This document shows positions 62,412 to 64,000 of a stretch of DNA of 64,000 nt, in pieces (within the stretch, counting starts at the first letter, position 1; each line of letters begins with the position of its first letter). The translations under genes and the position numbers were made by a program. The notes under the pieces are model-generated. The model saw only the letters and a program-made list of their open reading frames with translations. It had not been told where the DNA came from and ran no database searches. This DNA comes from Pirellulales bacterium (GTDB lineage Bacteria > Planctomycetota > Planctomycetia > Pirellulales > JALHPA01): contig JANRLT010000020.1 of assembly GCA_033762255.1 (NCBI GenBank), positions 62,001 through 126,000 of the forward strand. The letters are read 5' to 3'.

Positions 62412-64000
62412 ATGATCAACAAGCCGCCTGGTGGTGGAAGTGGCTCTTACCCGCCTCCGAACAAGCGGGGGATTGGGTTTGGTCGTGGGAACGAACGGCA
62501 TCTTGGTTGCCAAGTTTGCTTTTGCTGGTGTTGTTATTCGCGGGGGGATTTGCCGCCTGGCTTTATTCCACCGAAAAATCCGCCCCCCAACTTCGCCGGG
62601 GATTTTTGTGGGGCCTGCGGATGCTGGCCTATGCCTGCTTGATTCTCATGCTGGCGCAGTGGACCGTGTTGCGGCAACGGACCGGCCTCCCCACGCTGGT
62701 AATTGTATTTGATGATTCCGCCAGCATGGCGTTGGTGGAACCCCAAACCACCCCCGCCGAGCAATCCGCCTGGAAGCAGCGCATTGCCAGTGCGGGGCTG
62801 GACCAGCCCACGCGTCTGGCGTTAGCGCAGACACTGCTTTTGGAACATCAGGGGCGCCGCTGGCGGGACCTGCAGGCGCATTATCGACCCGAGATTTACC
62901 TCTTGAGCGAAGTCATGCGGCCGGTCGCCGGGGATGAATTTGGCAAGTTAGCGAATTCCCCTGTCAATCAGTCCCCCGTCCCTCCGGAAAAACAGCCTCC
63001 CCCGCCGGATCAGTTGCCTAGTGGCGCTGACGCGAATAAAACCTCCGACCCCCTGGCATTGCTAAAGGCCGTCCAACCAGTGGGAAAGACCTCCCGGTTG
63101 GGGGCTGGCGTTCTGCAACTGCTAGAGGAACGCCGGGGCAATCCCCCCAGCGCCATTGTGATTTTTACCGACGGCGTCACCACCAGCGGGCCGGAAATCT
63201 CGGCCGCCGCCACCACCGCCCGTCGCCAGGGGGTGCCGTTGGTTACCGTGGGCGTCGGAGGCGCGACCGAGATGCAAGACCTGGCCCTAGGGGAGATCAC
63301 CGCCGAGGAATACGCCTTTGTGCGGGACGCCATCACGCTGGAGACGACGGTGGCCAATAGCGGGTTTGCCCCGCAAACCGTCGAGTTGATTCTTTCCGCG
63401 ACCAATTCCCCGGAACCTTTGGTCCAACAATCCGTCCCCCTTCCCGCCAACGGCCAACGCGCGCGGGTGCGCCTGACCTGGCGTCCTCCGGCGGTGGGGG
63501 ATTATGAGTTAACGCTGGCTTTGCCGGTATTGCCCGGTGAACAGCGGAGCGATAATAATCGCCGCGCGCACGTCCTGCATGTCCGTGACCAACGGTTGCG
63601 GGTGCTCTTGGTCGCGGGCCAGCCCAGCTATGATTATCGTTATCTCAAGGAACTTTGGCTGCGGGAAAACTCGATCGAGCTGCGCAGTCATTTGCAATCG
63701 GCCGATCCCGATTTTTTAGAGACCAATAAAGCGGGCGAATTGATCACCCAGGCCCGCCTGCCGGAAACCGCCGCCGAGTTTGCCAAATTTGACTGCGTGG
63801 CGCTGGTCGATGTGGAACTCGAACTGTTTGCCCGGGGAACAAAAAACGCGCTGGCCGAATACGTGGCCCAACGCGGGGGAAACGTGATTTTTTTGGCTGG
63901 CCAAAACCATTGGCCCAGCGATTGGGGAAATGAACCCTTGGCGGACTTGCTGCCCATCGATCCGACGGCGGCGGCGTGGTCAGCCAGCGGCCTCGTTCGT
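62408..64000 (+). CDS. Large VWA-domain membrane protein (3' end outside window)
   Basis: 531 codons are open to the window end. The start ATG overlaps the previous stop (ATGA). Hydrophobic helices lie near 35-51 and 67-85. The VWA domain starts VIVFDDSASMALVE (near 98-111) with metal site DDSAS. Low-complexity Pro/Lys linker near 185-215 precedes AIVIFTDGVTTSG, TVGVGGATEMQDLALGEITA and Ig-like segments. It is the fourth gene of the MoxR operon; together the products are expected to form a membrane VWA complex driven by MoxR. The C-terminus cannot be judged. Confidence 0.88.
   Translation, partial: MNDQQAAWWWKWLLPASEQAGDWVWSWERTASWLPSLLLLVLLFAGGFAAWLYSTEKSAPQLRRGFLWGLRMLAYACLILMLAQWTVLRQRTGLPTLVIVFDDSASMALVEPQTTPAEQSAWKQRIASAGLDQPTRLALAQTLLLEHQGRRWRDLQAHYRPEIYLLSEVMRPVAGDEFGKLANSPVNQSPVPPEKQPPPPDQLPSGADANKTSDPLALLKAVQPVGKTSRLGAGVLQLLEERRGNPPSAIVIFTDGVTTSGPEISAAATTARRQGVPLVTVGVGGATEMQDLALGEITAEEYAFVRDAITLETTVANSGFAPQTVELILSATNSPEPLVQQSVPLPANGQRARVRLTWRPPAVGDYELTLALPVLPGEQRSDNNRRAHVLHVRDQRLRVLLVAGQPSYDYRYLKELWLRENSIELRSHLQSADPDFLETNKAGELITQARLPETAAEFAKFDCVALVDVELELFARGTKNALAEYVAQRGGNVIFLAGQNHWPSDWGNEPLADLLPIDPTAAAWSASGLVR

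Overview
The window looks like chromosomal DNA of a planctomycete, most likely of the Pirellulales. The evidence is a set of gene families typical of that group: a DUF1501 protein next to a giant PSCyt1/DUF1549/DUF1553 cytochrome-like protein, a DUF1559 pseudopilin, two PEP-CTERM exosortase substrates, a MoxR-DUF58-BatA-VWA cluster, a small 'MNPYESP' membrane protein and many secreted proteins of unknown function. I see no phage, plasmid, intact insertion sequence, CRISPR array or rRNA. Two tRNA genes are present, Thr(CGT) on the minus strand and Gly(CCC) on the plus strand.

Layout. 0-1.7 kb: hisC (cut by the window start) and hisD on the minus strand. 1.8-6.8 kb: Lhr-like helicase, a short-palindrome array, a Tyr-rich secreted protein and a PA0069-type radical SAM protein. 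7.3-8.2 kb: possible DUF1963 protein. 8.2-9.5 kb: a gene-free, hairpin-rich repeat cluster. 9.5-15.1 kb: VWA protein, Tat-exported phosphoesterase, DUF1559 pseudopilin and a TPR protein ending in two RNA-polymerase alpha-CTD modules. 15.3-17.5 kb: tRNA-Thr, a candidate structured RNA, a YegS/diacylglycerol-kinase-like gene and repeats. 17.6-21.5 kb: metalloprotease, then rpmE-prfA-prmC read leftward. 21.8-25.5 kb: hisB, Rieske protein, TfoX-domain protein, XRE regulator and PEP-CTERM protein. 25.8-30.9 kb: unknown protein, transglutaminase lipoprotein, fatty acid desaturase and small membrane protein. 31-33 kb: overlapping manganese-catalase / flavin-reductase operon. 33.3-39.6 kb: rpsO and pnp with clear terminators, sugar isomerase, thiol redox protein, histidine kinase and HEAT lipoprotein. 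39.8-45.7 kb: large secreted protein, diadenylate-cyclase-like protein, CorA-like protein, and a coupled glmU-like/prs pair. 46.3-52.7 kb: tRNA-Gly, PEP-CTERM protein, and the DUF1501/PSCyt1 pair. 52.9-64 kb: queG, an enlarged tatC, a beta-propeller protein, then MoxR-DUF58-BatA-VWA, the last gene running off the window.

How the genes work together. Most are housekeeping: histidine synthesis, translation termination (L31, RF1 and the RF1 methylase), RNA turnover (S15/PNPase), PRPP and nucleotide-sugar supply, and tRNA queuosine. They are mixed with envelope and export functions: TatC, Tat-type leaders, lipoproteins, PEP-CTERM proteins and VWA proteins. The Mn-catalase and flavin reductase look like a small oxidative-stress operon.

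The most unusual signal is not a protein. A family of roughly 24-nt elements is scattered on both strands: GTAG, an 8-nt arm, a short loop and the matching arm. Stem sequences differ while the architecture stays the same. Eight copies form a 31-bp-period array. In two places the TAG of the GTAG head is the stop codon of a gene (hisD and the unknown gene ending at 25828). A different palindromic repeat sits in frame inside the PSCyt1 protein. Other points of interest are a 90-nt structured element with a 14-bp terminal stem, the TPR/double alpha-CTD protein, a TatC with about 190 extra periplasmic residues and a metalloprotease with a VHL-beta-like domain. All assignments come from reading the sequence; no database search was run.
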